From positions 1 to 8,376 of the forward strand of contig ONRO01000043.1 of the NCBI GenBank assembly GCA_900320235.1: a DNA stretch of 8,376 nucleotides. Direction: 5' to 3'. This DNA is from an uncultured Eubacteriales bacterium. Its GTDB lineage: Bacteria; Bacillota; Clostridia; Oscillospirales; Acutalibacteraceae. Below are positions 1 to 5,669 of this stretch, one piece after another. Each line of letters starts with the position of its first letter. The stretch's first letter is position 1. Under the pieces are notes generated by a model. That model was not told where the DNA came from. It saw only the letters and a program-made list of their open reading frames with translations, and did not search any database. The translations under genes and the position numbers were made by a program.

Positions 1-53
1 AGGAACCTTAAGAGGAGGGGCCAAAGCCCTTCCTCTTGTGGTTCCTTTCTTTT
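1..53 (+). terminator. Long hairpin with T-rich tail, terminator-like
   Basis: AGGAACC (1-7) pairs with GGTTCCT (40-46), AAGAGGA (10-16) with TCCTCTT (31-37), and GGGC (18-21) with GCCC (26-29), around a CAAA loop. Only one T-T mismatch and two G-T pairs interrupt about 21 stacked positions. The tail TTTCTTTT (46-53) follows. This looks like a strong intrinsic terminator for any plus-strand transcript entering from the left, though the stem is much longer than usual. The same hairpin heads the opposite repeat arm, so it may be a structural part of the repeat and not a gene-specific terminator. Confidence 0.55.
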
Positions 54-121
54 GGCGCGTTTCCGTAAGGGAACGCCTTACGCTGAATAATTTGTCAGAA
101 AGAACAAAGCAGCAGCGTAAG
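54..121 (+). other. Second and third hairpins of the repeat (possible structured RNA)
   Basis: GGC (54-56) and GTTTCC (59-64) pair with GGGAAC (69-74) and GCC (75-77), leaving a two-base GC bulge (57-58) and a GTAA loop (65-68), which fits the GNRA tetraloop class. CTTACGCTG (77-85) is a perfect inverted repeat of CAGCGTAAG (113-121), enclosing 27 bases. The other repeat arm keeps these helices: GGC/GCC becomes GGT/ACC, and the 78:120 pair changes from T:A to A:T. That pattern favours a folded RNA or DNA structure. The identity of any RNA family is unknown to me. Confidence 0.5.
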
Positions 122-493
122 AAAACAGCCAAGCAACGTGCCCTGCTCCCTTGATTCACGGCTATTATAGCCTTAAAAAATTTTACTCGGGCACTGCCAT
201 GCTTTTTTAACCTGAACTGCTGATATTTTTTCTGCATTAACTCCATGAACTCCTGATTTCAAACTCCCTACTCAATCCGCTGTACTCTGAGTATGGACTA
301 CCGGTACATTTCCGTTGTTCTGACTCTTTTCTCCCTATTTTATGTAAAAGTTAAAGAGCCTTTTTTCAAAGCTGTCACATTTATTTTTACACCCACAGCT
401 ATTTTACTTGCGGCATTGTATATTCTGATAAGAAATGTCAATAATCTGAATATTCAGAACTTTAATTCAGTCTTTTTTACAGGAGGAATTTAT
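122..493. other. Gene-free stretch upstream of spoIIR
   Basis: The first part (to about 240) is the diverged section of the repeat and includes a small palindrome, GGCTA-TTA-TAGCC (160-172), followed by an A/T run. From about 240 the DNA is AT-rich. A frame in phase with spoIIR is open from an ATG at 293 and would add 67 mostly hydrophobic residues to SpoIIR. I see no ribosome binding site before 293 and a strong one at 481-486, so I treat this as leader and promoter DNA. A candidate sigma-F promoter lies at 418-446. Nothing else was recognised. Confidence 0.6.
418..446 (+). promoter_or_regulatory. Candidate sigma-F promoter of spoIIR
   Basis: GTATA (418-422) is followed after 14 bases by GTCAATAATC (437-446). 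This resembles the forespore sigma-F/sigma-G pattern (GYWTA, about 15 bases, GGnnAnAMT) with one departure at the second -10 position. It would start transcription near 452, giving a leader of about 40 bases that contains the AGGAGG site at 481-486. spoIIR is a sigma-F gene in Bacillus subtilis (family knowledge). The match by eye is good, but short consensus sequences arise by chance in AT-rich DNA. Confidence 0.45.
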
Positions 494-1081
494 ATGAACC
501 TGAAGCTTATTCTCAGATCTGTCTGCTGTGCTGTTATTCTTTGCATTATCTTTTCAACGGCTGGATTCTGCGGTGCCTGCAATGACATTGAGGACAGACT
601 TCTTCGATTTCATATTATCGCAAACTCAGACAGCAAGGAAGATCAGACTCTAAAGCTTAAAGTGAGAGATAGGATCACAAATTATACTGATACCCTTTTT
701 GCTCAATGCCATTCTAAAAATGAAGCTATCCATATTACAAAAAAAAATCTCTCATCTATCGAATCACTTGCTCAAAAGCTTGTTGTTGAGGAAGGCTTTG
801 ACTACAATGTTAATGCTTCTCTGACAAAAATGCATTTCAATACAAGAGTTTACGATGATTTTACTCTCCCAGCCGGTACTTATGACGCTGTCCGTATTGT
901 TATCGGTAACGGTGAAGGTCATAACTGGTGGTGTGTTCTTTACCCGTCCGTTTGTGTATCTGCTGCAAAAAAAGATATCGGTTCTGCCCTCAGTGAAGGC
1001 GAAACCGATATTGTTAAAAACAGCGACCGTTATATTATTAAATTCAAGCTGATTGAATGGTTTGAGGAATTATTCCGTTAG
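494..1081 (+). CDS. spoIIR: Stage II sporulation protein R (SpoIIR)
   Basis: This encodes a 195-residue protein matching SpoIIR. In Bacillus that protein is made in the forespore under sigma-F and exported to the intermembrane space, where it triggers SpoIIGA to process pro-sigma-E in the mother cell. An N-terminal hydrophobic segment (residues about 5-25) fits a signal or anchor sequence. Family hallmarks are RFHIIANSDS (38-47), LKLKVRD (53-59), FNTRVY (115-120), LPAGTY (125-130) and GHNWWCVLYP (142-151), with a C-terminal KLIEWFEELF. The ATG at 494 is chosen because AGGAGG (481-486) lies 7 bases upstream and the hydrophobic segment then sits at the N terminus. An in-frame ATG at 293 has no ribosome binding site. 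Length is a little below the Bacillus protein. The TAG stop (1079-1081) overlaps the TAA stop of the convergent ispE. Identification is firm; the exported location is inferred from the family. Confidence 0.95.
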   Translation: MNLKLILRSVCCAVILCIIFSTAGFCGACNDIEDRLLRFHIIANSDSKEDQTLKLKVRDRITNYTDTLFAQCHSKNEAIHITKKNLSSIESLAQKLVVEEGFDYNVNASLTKMHFNTRVYDDFTLPAGTYDAVRIVIGNGEGHNWWCVLYPSVCVSAAKKDIGSALSEGETDIVKNSDRYIIKFKLIEWFEELFR

Positions 1082-1992
1082 TATTTTTCTGCAAGAAATG
1101 ACCCTATCAGACCGCCGGGTAATATCTGTTTCGGACCGCTTCGTACCGGCTCTGCTATATATACCTCGTCATACTGCTTTTTCAGTATGTCCTCACATTC
1201 CTCCGCCTTTTCCTTTTCATCAAATATTCCGAAAACAGCAGATCCGCTTCCGGTCATAAGTGCTCCCAGAGCTCCGCTTTCCTTCATCATAGATTTGATA
1301 TTACCTATTTCTTCAATATCCGCAACCTCTTCAAATTTATTATACAGCAAAGATGCAGTCTGAGATGCATTTCCGCTGCATACTGCATTTGTAAGAGGCT
1401 CTATGCTCTTTACTGTATCATATCCTAATCTGTCAGAGCTTTCGTATGCTTCTTTTGTTGATATCCTGAAATCCGGCATTACTATTACAAAAAAACAATC
1501 CGGCATATCAGGCAGCGGACTCAGTATCGTTCCTATTCCGGATGCTGACATAGTTCCTCCGTATACGCAGAAAGGAACATCTGCGCCTATCTTCTCTCCA
1601 AGCTCCGCAAGCTCTTCCTTTGTAAGCCTTGAATCTGTCAATTCATTCAAAGCATACAGTACAGCAGCTGCATCTGTGCTTCCTCCTCCCATTCCTGCCT
1701 GCGAGGGGATGCGTTTCTTTATCCTGATGCTGACTCCCTTGCGTTTTATTCCTGTATGCTCAAAGAAAAGCTCTGCTGCTTTATATGCAGTATTTGTGCT
1801 GTCGCATGGAATTTCATCCTTACTGCAGCTAAGTCTTATCTCATTGCTGTCGTTCTCCAATGTTACAATTACATCATCATACAGTGACACTGACTGCATT
1901 ACTGTATTTATTATATGATATCCGTCACTGCGCTTGCCTGTAATATCTAAAAACAGGTTTATTTTAGCCGGCGACTGAACAATCATTTTCAT
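1078..1992 (-). CDS. ispE: 4-diphosphocytidyl-2-C-methyl-D-erythritol kinase (IspE)
   Basis: This is the GHMP kinase of the MEP (non-mevalonate) isoprenoid pathway. It phosphorylates CDP-methylerythritol with ATP in the cytoplasm. The 304-residue product has the N-terminal SPAKINLFL motif with the active-site lysine (K10), the RSDGYH segment (21-26), the glycine-rich ATP loop AGMGGGSTDAA (99-109), and IGADVPFC (135-142) carrying the likely catalytic aspartate D138. A C-terminal MTGSGSAVFG motif follows. The ATG at 1992-1990 has AGGCGG about 7 bases upstream; a second ATG two codons later is less well placed. It is the last gene of the Lrp-aminotransferase-ispE series, 59 bases after the aminotransferase stop, and no separate promoter is evident in that gap. 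Its stop overlaps the spoIIR stop on the other strand, so no dedicated terminator can fit between them. Confidence 0.97.
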   Translation of the reverse strand: MKMIVQSPAKINLFLDITGKRSDGYHIINTVMQSVSLYDDVIVTLENDSNEIRLSCSKDEIPCDSTNTAYKAAELFFEHTGIKRKGVSIRIKKRIPSQAGMGGGSTDAAAVLYALNELTDSRLTKEELAELGEKIGADVPFCVYGGTMSASGIGTILSPLPDMPDCFFVIVMPDFRISTKEAYESSDRLGYDTVKSIEPLTNAVCSGNASQTASLLYNKFEEVADIEEIGNIKSMMKESGALGALMTGSGSAVFGIFDEKEKAEECEDILKKQYDEVYIAEPVRSGPKQILPGGLIGSFLAEKY

Positions 1993-2020
1993 TTTTATCC
2001 GCCTTTCCGATATGTCATCA

Positions 2021-2042
2021 GGCTGACTATTCAGTGTCAGCC
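2021..2042 (-). other. Small hairpin between aminotransferase and ispE
   Basis: GGCTGAC (2021-2027) and GTCAGCC (2036-2042) form a perfect 7-bp stem with an 8-base loop, starting 9 bases after the aminotransferase stop on the minus strand. No T-run follows on either strand, so it does not look like an intrinsic terminator. It could be an mRNA processing or stability element between co-transcribed genes, or chance. Confidence 0.35.
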
Positions 2043-2051
2043 GAAACAGTA

Positions 2052-3218
2052 CTATTTATCAAGAAATCGTTCGATTCTTTCCAGTGCTTCCTTGATATGA
2101 TTGAGTGAATATGAATATGATACTCTTGCAAAACCCTCACCACATTCTCCGAAAGCTGTGCCGGGTACTATTGCTACATGCTGGGAATAAATCAGTTCTT
2201 CACAGAACTGCTCACTTGTCTTTCCGGAAATCTGTATACTCGGGAAGCAATAAAATGCTCCTTCCGGTTCAAAGCATGTCAGACCCATCTTACAGAATCC
2301 GTCAACTATGAGTCTTCTTCTCATATCGTATTCTTCTCTCATACGCTCGATATCTGCATCACCGTGCTTCAATGCTTCAATTGCTGCATACTGAGCAGTT
2401 GTTGGTGCACTCATTATTGCATACTGGTGCAGCTTCGTCATCTGTGTTATTACCGGCTCCGGCCCGAGAGCATATCCAAGTCGCCAGCCTGTCATTGCAT
2501 AAGCCTTTGAAAAACCGCTTACTACTATTGTACGCTCCCTCATATTCTTTATATCGGCAAAGCTGACATGTCTTTCCTTGCCATATGTAAGCTCTCCGTA
2601 TATTTCATCTGACAACACAAGAATATTATGCTTTTCGATTACCTTTGCTATCTCTTCAAGATGTTCCCTTCTCATTACTGCTCCAGTAGGATTATTCGGG
2701 AAGGGCAGGATAAGCAGCTTTGTCTTCGGAGTAATAGCTGCCTCAAGCTCCTCTGCTGTAAGCCTGAATTCATTTTCTGACTTTGTCTGAATAATTACCG
2801 GCTTTCCGTCTGCCATGATCGTCATCGGCTCATAGCATACAAATGACGGCTGAGGTATCAGTACCTCGTCACCTTCCTGAACAACAGTTCTGATGCATAG
2901 ATCAATTGCCTCGCTGCCGCCGACTGAAACCAGTATTTCCTCATCAGGATTATATTCAACATTAAATCTTCTTGCATAGTAGTTTGATATCTGATTTCTC
3001 AGCTCTGCAAAACCCTTGTTCGGTGAATACCATGTTCGTCCCCTTCTCAGAGATTCGATTCCCTCCTGACGTACATGCCACGGTGTTGTAAAATCAGGCT
3101 CACCTATACTCAGTGAAATAACATGATCCATCTCATTTGCTATATCAAAAAATTTTCTTATACCCGAAGGTTTCAGATTCTGTATCTTATTATTTAGTAA
3201 TCCGGAATAATCAATCAC
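2052..3218 (-). CDS. PLP-dependent class I/II aminotransferase
   Basis: This encodes a 388-residue fold-type I aminotransferase of the aspartate/aromatic/alanine aminotransferase superfamily, which moves an amino group from an amino acid to a 2-oxo acid using pyridoxal phosphate. Visible hallmarks are the substrate-side segment ISLSIGEPDF (34-43), the phosphate-side loop VGGSEAID (99-106), FPNNPTG (173-179) with N176, SDEIYGEL (203-210) with D204 and Y207, SGFSKAYAMTGWRLGY (234-249) with the PLP lysine K238 and R246, and FARVSYS (363-369) with the carboxylate-binding R365. The start is GTG at 3218-3216, preceded by AAGGAG about 9 bases upstream. It overlaps the regulator stop as GTGA, which suggests translational coupling. 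The coupled Lrp/AsnC gene suggests amino-acid-responsive control. Substrate preference cannot be read from sequence, so no symbol is given. Confidence 0.93.
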   Translation of the reverse strand: MIDYSGLLNNKIQNLKPSGIRKFFDIANEMDHVISLSIGEPDFTTPWHVRQEGIESLRRGRTWYSPNKGFAELRNQISNYYARRFNVEYNPDEEILVSVGGSEAIDLCIRTVVQEGDEVLIPQPSFVCYEPMTIMADGKPVIIQTKSENEFRLTAEELEAAITPKTKLLILPFPNNPTGAVMRREHLEEIAKVIEKHNILVLSDEIYGELTYGKERHVSFADIKNMRERTIVVSGFSKAYAMTGWRLGYALGPEPVITQMTKLHQYAIMSAPTTAQYAAIEALKHGDADIERMREEYDMRRRLIVDGFCKMGLTCFEPEGAFYCFPSIQISGKTSEQFCEELIYSQHVAIVPGTAFGECGEGFARVSYSYSLNHIKEALERIERFLDK

Positions 3219-3700
3219 AATATCATGCTCCTTTGCTCTTCCTCTTCACTTTCATTTCCAAAAATTGCTCCGTCCTGTTTATATGTATTCAGAACAAAGC
3301 TTGTCGCTGTTCCGATCACATTATCAAGTGTCGAAAGACGTTTGGATACGAATTCCGCTATTTCCTGTATTGTTCCGCCTTTTACAAGCGCAATAAGATC
3401 ATAGCGTGAAGAAGCTGCAAGGTACACATCTTCTACATTTTCATATGACATTACTATATCTGCAATATCATCAAATCCGGTTTCGGGTTTCGGGGTAACC
3501 TTTAATTCTATAATAGCCCTTACCTCTGCATCAGGAACCTTATTCCAGTTGATGATCGCCTTGGTTCCCTTTATCACACCGGCATTTTTATATTCTTCTA
3601 TCTGTTTTTTAACCTCTTCCTCGCTTGTTCCGAGCATTGCGGAAAGCTGGGCGGGTGTAAAATCTGCATTCTGACTGAGTAGCTCTAATAGTTTTATCAT
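3215..3700 (-). CDS. Lrp/AsnC-family transcriptional regulator
   Basis: The 161-residue product has the two-part Lrp/AsnC architecture. An N-terminal winged helix-turn-helix covers about residues 1-50 (LLELLSQNADFTPAQLSAML, then a recognition helix and GVIKGTKAII). A C-terminal ligand-binding and oligomerisation (RAM) domain covers about 60-145 and includes EDVYLAASSRYDLIALVKG and a following helix. An acidic tail (about 147-158, with EEEE) ends the protein. The ATG at 3700-3698 is chosen over an upstream in-frame ATG at 3736 because GGAG lies about 8 bases upstream and the DNA-binding domain then begins normally. Its stop overlaps the GTG start of the aminotransferase by 4 bases. Local control of that gene and autoregulation are usual for the family, but neither is shown here. 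The amino-acid ligand is unknown. Confidence 0.92.
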   Translation of the reverse strand: MIKLLELLSQNADFTPAQLSAMLGTSEEEVKKQIEEYKNAGVIKGTKAIINWNKVPDAEVRAIIELKVTPKPETGFDDIADIVMSYENVEDVYLAASSRYDLIALVKGGTIQEIAEFVSKRLSTLDNVIGTATSFVLNTYKQDGAIFGNESEEEEQRSMIL

Positions 3701-3752
3701 AATGATCTCTCCTTTGAATAACCGGCTGAAATACAAGTCAGCTTATCTAATT

Positions 3753-3782
3753 ATTATATTATACTCTGCACTGTTATGTCAA
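3753..3782 (-). promoter_or_regulatory. Sigma-A-type promoter for the Lrp-aminotransferase-ispE genes
   Basis: On the minus strand TTGACA (3782-3777, perfect -35) is followed after 18 bases by TATAAT (3763-3758, perfect -10). A second overlapping TATAAT sits at 3758-3753. Transcription would start near 3751, leaving about 50 bases before the regulator ATG at 3700. The -35 lies inside the last codons of the S66 peptidase gene (Val-Asp-Ile). In the leader, GGCTGA (3724-3729) and TCAGC (3738-3742) form a weak inverted repeat that could be an operator. Confidence 0.8.
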
Positions 3783-4626
3783 CAGACAGACTCACTGTTT
3801 TTCCAATTATTGCTGCCCTGCTGTCACTTCCATGACCTATTTCCCTGGTAATTGCTACAGGCTTTTTTCCGCCTGTTTCCGAAATAACCTGACTTATAAC
3901 TTCTGCATACAGCTCTTCACTGCACAGTTTTGTGAATGTTCCCAGGAGTATTCCTCTGCATTTTTCAAAGCACCCAAGCTGATTAAGCTGACTGATACAG
4001 CTATATACCTGCGGCAGCGTTGAACCAAATGCTTCAAGCAGCAATATCTTTCCTGATGGGTCAGGCATATATTCTGTTCCGGCAAGCTTCAGAAAACAGC
4101 GTATATTTCCTCCGACAAGTACTCCGCTCATTTCTGTACCATTTACAAATTCATACCTGAAGTCTGTCAGCTCTTTACTCTGACCGCAAAGATATTCTGA
4201 TAGTCTTTTTTTCTGGATATCTGCGTTATCTCCTGCAATGTTTTTTACCTGATACAAAACCGAGCTTTTGCCTGTTTTCGCATAGATCGCATTTATCAAT
4301 GTTGTAAGATCACTGTATCCGTAAAAACATGCGCCGCTTTCTGATATTGCATTATAATCAAGATACGGAAGTATCCCGTTGGCAAGATCTCCGCCGGAAA
4401 TATCAAAAATATCGGTTATTGCACTATCAGAAAAAAATCTCATAAGCTCTGCGGCACGTTCCTTCGGCCTGAGCGTTTCACATGACGGCTTTTCAGAAAA
4501 AAGATGATCTGATAAACATACACTTATTCCCATTTCTTCAAGATGTTTTACAGTAAGCTCAAGCTTTTCTCTTTCTGGTGTTTTTCTTCCGTCAGAACAG
4601 CATACAACAGCAGCCTTTCTTTTCAT
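3754..4626 (-). CDS. Peptidase S66 family, LD-carboxypeptidase-like
   Basis: The 290-residue product looks like an S66 serine peptidase (LdcA/MccF group), enzymes that cleave an L,D-bond in murein tetrapeptides during peptidoglycan recycling or, in MccF, an acyl-sulfamide antibiotic. Visible motifs are ISGGD (76-80), FYGYSDLTTL (101-110) with the likely nucleophile S105, VGGNIRCFLKLAGT (171-184), LLLEAFGS (195-202) with E198, and IGHGSD (263-268) with H265. Together these fit the Ser-Glu-His triad. There is no signal peptide, which suggests cytoplasmic action. The ATG at 4626-4624 is preferred: AGGTGA lies about 8 bases upstream and the protein then begins MKRKAAVVCCSDG, typical of the family. 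A GTG at 4668 would overlap rsmA by 17 bases. It lies 25 bases after the rsmA stop and is probably co-transcribed. The murein role is a family inference; immunity to a peptide antibiotic is a less likely alternative. Confidence 0.85.
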   Translation of the reverse strand: MKRKAAVVCCSDGRKTPEREKLELTVKHLEEMGISVCLSDHLFSEKPSCETLRPKERAAELMRFFSDSAITDIFDISGGDLANGILPYLDYNAISESGACFYGYSDLTTLINAIYAKTGKSSVLYQVKNIAGDNADIQKKRLSEYLCGQSKELTDFRYEFVNGTEMSGVLVGGNIRCFLKLAGTEYMPDPSGKILLLEAFGSTLPQVYSCISQLNQLGCFEKCRGILLGTFTKLCSEELYAEVISQVISETGGKKPVAITREIGHGSDSRAAIIGKTVSLSVDITVQSII

Positions 4627-4651
4627 CTTACAGTCACCTGCCAGTATTATT

Positions 4652-5515
4652 TCATTTTTCCTCTTCACTGATATATACAGTTATTGCTGCAAAATCCTGC
4701 ATTGTCATTTCTTCTGCTCTTGCATTTTGCCTGATACCGGCTTTCTCAAGAACAGCAGCTATCTGCTGCTTAGGAAGCTTCATTCCCGAGCTGAGTGAAT
4801 TTGACAGTGTCTTTCTTCTTTGCGAGAACGCAGCCTTTACCACTCTGAAAAACAGCTTTTCTTCCTTTATCTTTACAGGCGGCTCTTTCAATATATCAAG
4901 CTTGATCACAGCAGAATCAACTTTTGGCGCAGGTATAAAGCTTCCGGCTGACACCTTGAAAAGAAGCTTTGGATCACTGTAATAATGTACCGCTGCACTT
5001 ATTGCACCTGACTGTCTTGTTCCGGGCTGCGCACAGATCCTGTCTGCTGCCTCCTTCTGTACCATTACCGTAAGTGAATTGATCGGCAGCTTTTCCTCAA
5101 GTATTCGCATTATCACCGGAGAGGTAATATAATAAGGCAGGTTTGCACATATCACTACCTCATTTTCTCCGAACTCCTCTTTGATCAGCTTATGAAGATC
5201 AAGCTTCATTGCATCATCATTGATTATCTTTACATTTTTATGTCCGCTCAGTGTTTCGTCAAGAACTGGCAGCAGTCTTTTATCAAGCTCTATCGCAACC
5301 ACCTTATATGACTGCTTTGCAAGCTCATTTGTCAGCACTCCTGCCCCGGGACCTATCTCTATCACTCCGATTTTATCAGAACAGCCGGACAGCTCCGCCA
5401 TTTTCGGACACACCGATGGATTTATCAGAAAATTCTGGCCAAGTGCCTTTGAAAACGTAAAACCGTGCCTGGAAAGCACTCCCTTTACATAAGTTATATC
5501 TGTAAGTTTACTCAT
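4652..5515 (-). CDS. rsmA: 16S rRNA (adenine(1518)-N6/adenine(1519)-N6)-dimethyltransferase
   Basis: This is the KsgA/RsmA methyltransferase, which uses S-adenosylmethionine to dimethylate two adjacent adenines in the 3'-terminal helix of 16S rRNA during small-subunit maturation. The 287-residue product shows FSKALGQNFLINPSV (21-35), the SAM-binding VIEIGPGAGVLT (51-62), the acidic ribose contact AIELDKRL (74-81), NDDAM (99-103), the adenine-site NLPYYITSPV (125-134), and SFIPAPKVDSAVI (192-204). The ATG at 5515-5513 is chosen because AGGAG lies about 7 bases upstream. An in-frame ATG at 5551 adds 12 residues not expected in the family. It is the first gene after its own promoter at 5581-5609 and is followed by the S66 peptidase gene. 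ispE lies three genes downstream, recalling the rsmA-to-ispE neighbourhood of other Firmicutes. Confidence 0.97.
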   Translation of the reverse strand: MSKLTDITYVKGVLSRHGFTFSKALGQNFLINPSVCPKMAELSGCSDKIGVIEIGPGAGVLTNELAKQSYKVVAIELDKRLLPVLDETLSGHKNVKIINDDAMKLDLHKLIKEEFGENEVVICANLPYYITSPVIMRILEEKLPINSLTVMVQKEAADRICAQPGTRQSGAISAAVHYYSDPKLLFKVSAGSFIPAPKVDSAVIKLDILKEPPVKIKEEKLFFRVVKAAFSQRRKTLSNSLSSGMKLPKQQIAAVLEKAGIRQNARAEEMTMQDFAAITVYISEEEK

Positions 5516-5529
5516 TTTTTCTCCTGTAC

Positions 5530-5546
5530 ACTGCATTTTTTGCAGT
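5530..5546 (-). other. Small hairpin next to the rsmA ribosome binding site
   Basis: ACTGCA (5530-5535) and TGCAGT (5541-5546) make a perfect 6-bp stem with a 5-base loop, ending a few bases before the AGGAG of rsmA in the roughly 60-base leader. It could affect ribosome access. The stem is short and A/T-looped, so the effect is uncertain. Confidence 0.3.
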
Positions 5547-5580
5547 CGCAAATATGCTCTGCCGCAGATGTATATGTCCT

Positions 5581-5609
5581 ATTATACATTTTTAATCAGA
5601 TGATTTCAA
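5581..5609 (-). promoter_or_regulatory. Sigma-A-type promoter of rsmA
   Basis: On the minus strand TTGAAA (5609-5604) is separated by exactly 17 bases from TATAAT (5586-5581). Transcription would begin near 5574, about 60 bases before the rsmA ATG at 5515. The promoter lies just downstream of the GH13 terminator (5623-5659), so rsmA and the S66 gene appear to be a separate unit from the GH13 gene. Confidence 0.8.
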
Positions 5610-5622
5610 TATTTACACCGAT

Positions 5623-5659
5623 AAAAAACGCCTGACTGCATTTTTGCATATCAGACGTT
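5623..5659 (-). terminator. Intrinsic terminator of the GH13 gene
   Basis: On the minus strand AACGTCTGA (5659-5651) pairs with TCAGGCGTT (5635-5627), a 9-bp stem with one G-T pair. An inner TGCA/TGCA helix closes an AAAA loop, and a run of six T residues follows (complement of A 5623-5628). It starts about 10 bases after the GH13 stop codon. The shorter T-run on the other side (TTTT at 5658-5661) makes plus-strand termination less likely. Confidence 0.9.
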
Positions 5660-5669
5660 TTCCTTATTA

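Larger units (their letters stand above)
1..240 (+). repeat. Left arm of long imperfect inverted repeat
   Basis: Read on the plus strand, this segment matches the reverse complement of about 8004-8241. Positions 1-112 align with five substitutions and one single-base indel, about 95% identity. From about 113 to 240 the match falls to roughly 60%, but shared blocks remain, such as ATTCACGG near 154-161 and a CTGAACTGCTG-like block near 212-222. The conserved part contains three inverted repeats: 1-46, 54-77 and 77-85 with 113-121. No reading frame is shared intact between the copies. The window begins exactly at the repeat boundary, so more of the element could lie to the left, or an assembly may have broken here. 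I do not recognise the family. Any role (terminator, structured RNA, MITE-like element) is inference. Confidence 0.85.

Noticed and set aside
293..493. N-terminal extension of SpoIIR from the ATG at 293
   Set aside because: There is no ribosome binding site before 293, while a perfect AGGAGG precedes the ATG at 494. The extension would bury the expected N-terminal hydrophobic segment and would overlap the candidate promoter.
2021..2042. Intrinsic terminator between aminotransferase and ispE
   Set aside because: The 7-bp stem has no following T-run on either strand, and ispE has no promoter of its own, so read-through is more likely.
3701..3736. Upstream in-frame ATG of the Lrp/AsnC gene
   Set aside because: The added 12 residues precede the normal start of the DNA-binding domain, and the good ribosome binding site belongs to the ATG at 3700.
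3754..4626. Microcin C-type immunity (MccF) role for the S66 protein
   Set aside because: The catalytic motifs are shared by both S66 branches, and no antibiotic biosynthesis gene lies nearby. A murein-recycling role is the simpler reading.
4627..4668. GTG start at 4668 for the S66 gene
   Set aside because: It would overlap rsmA and add 14 residues before the typical family start. The ATG at 4626 has a fitting ribosome binding site.
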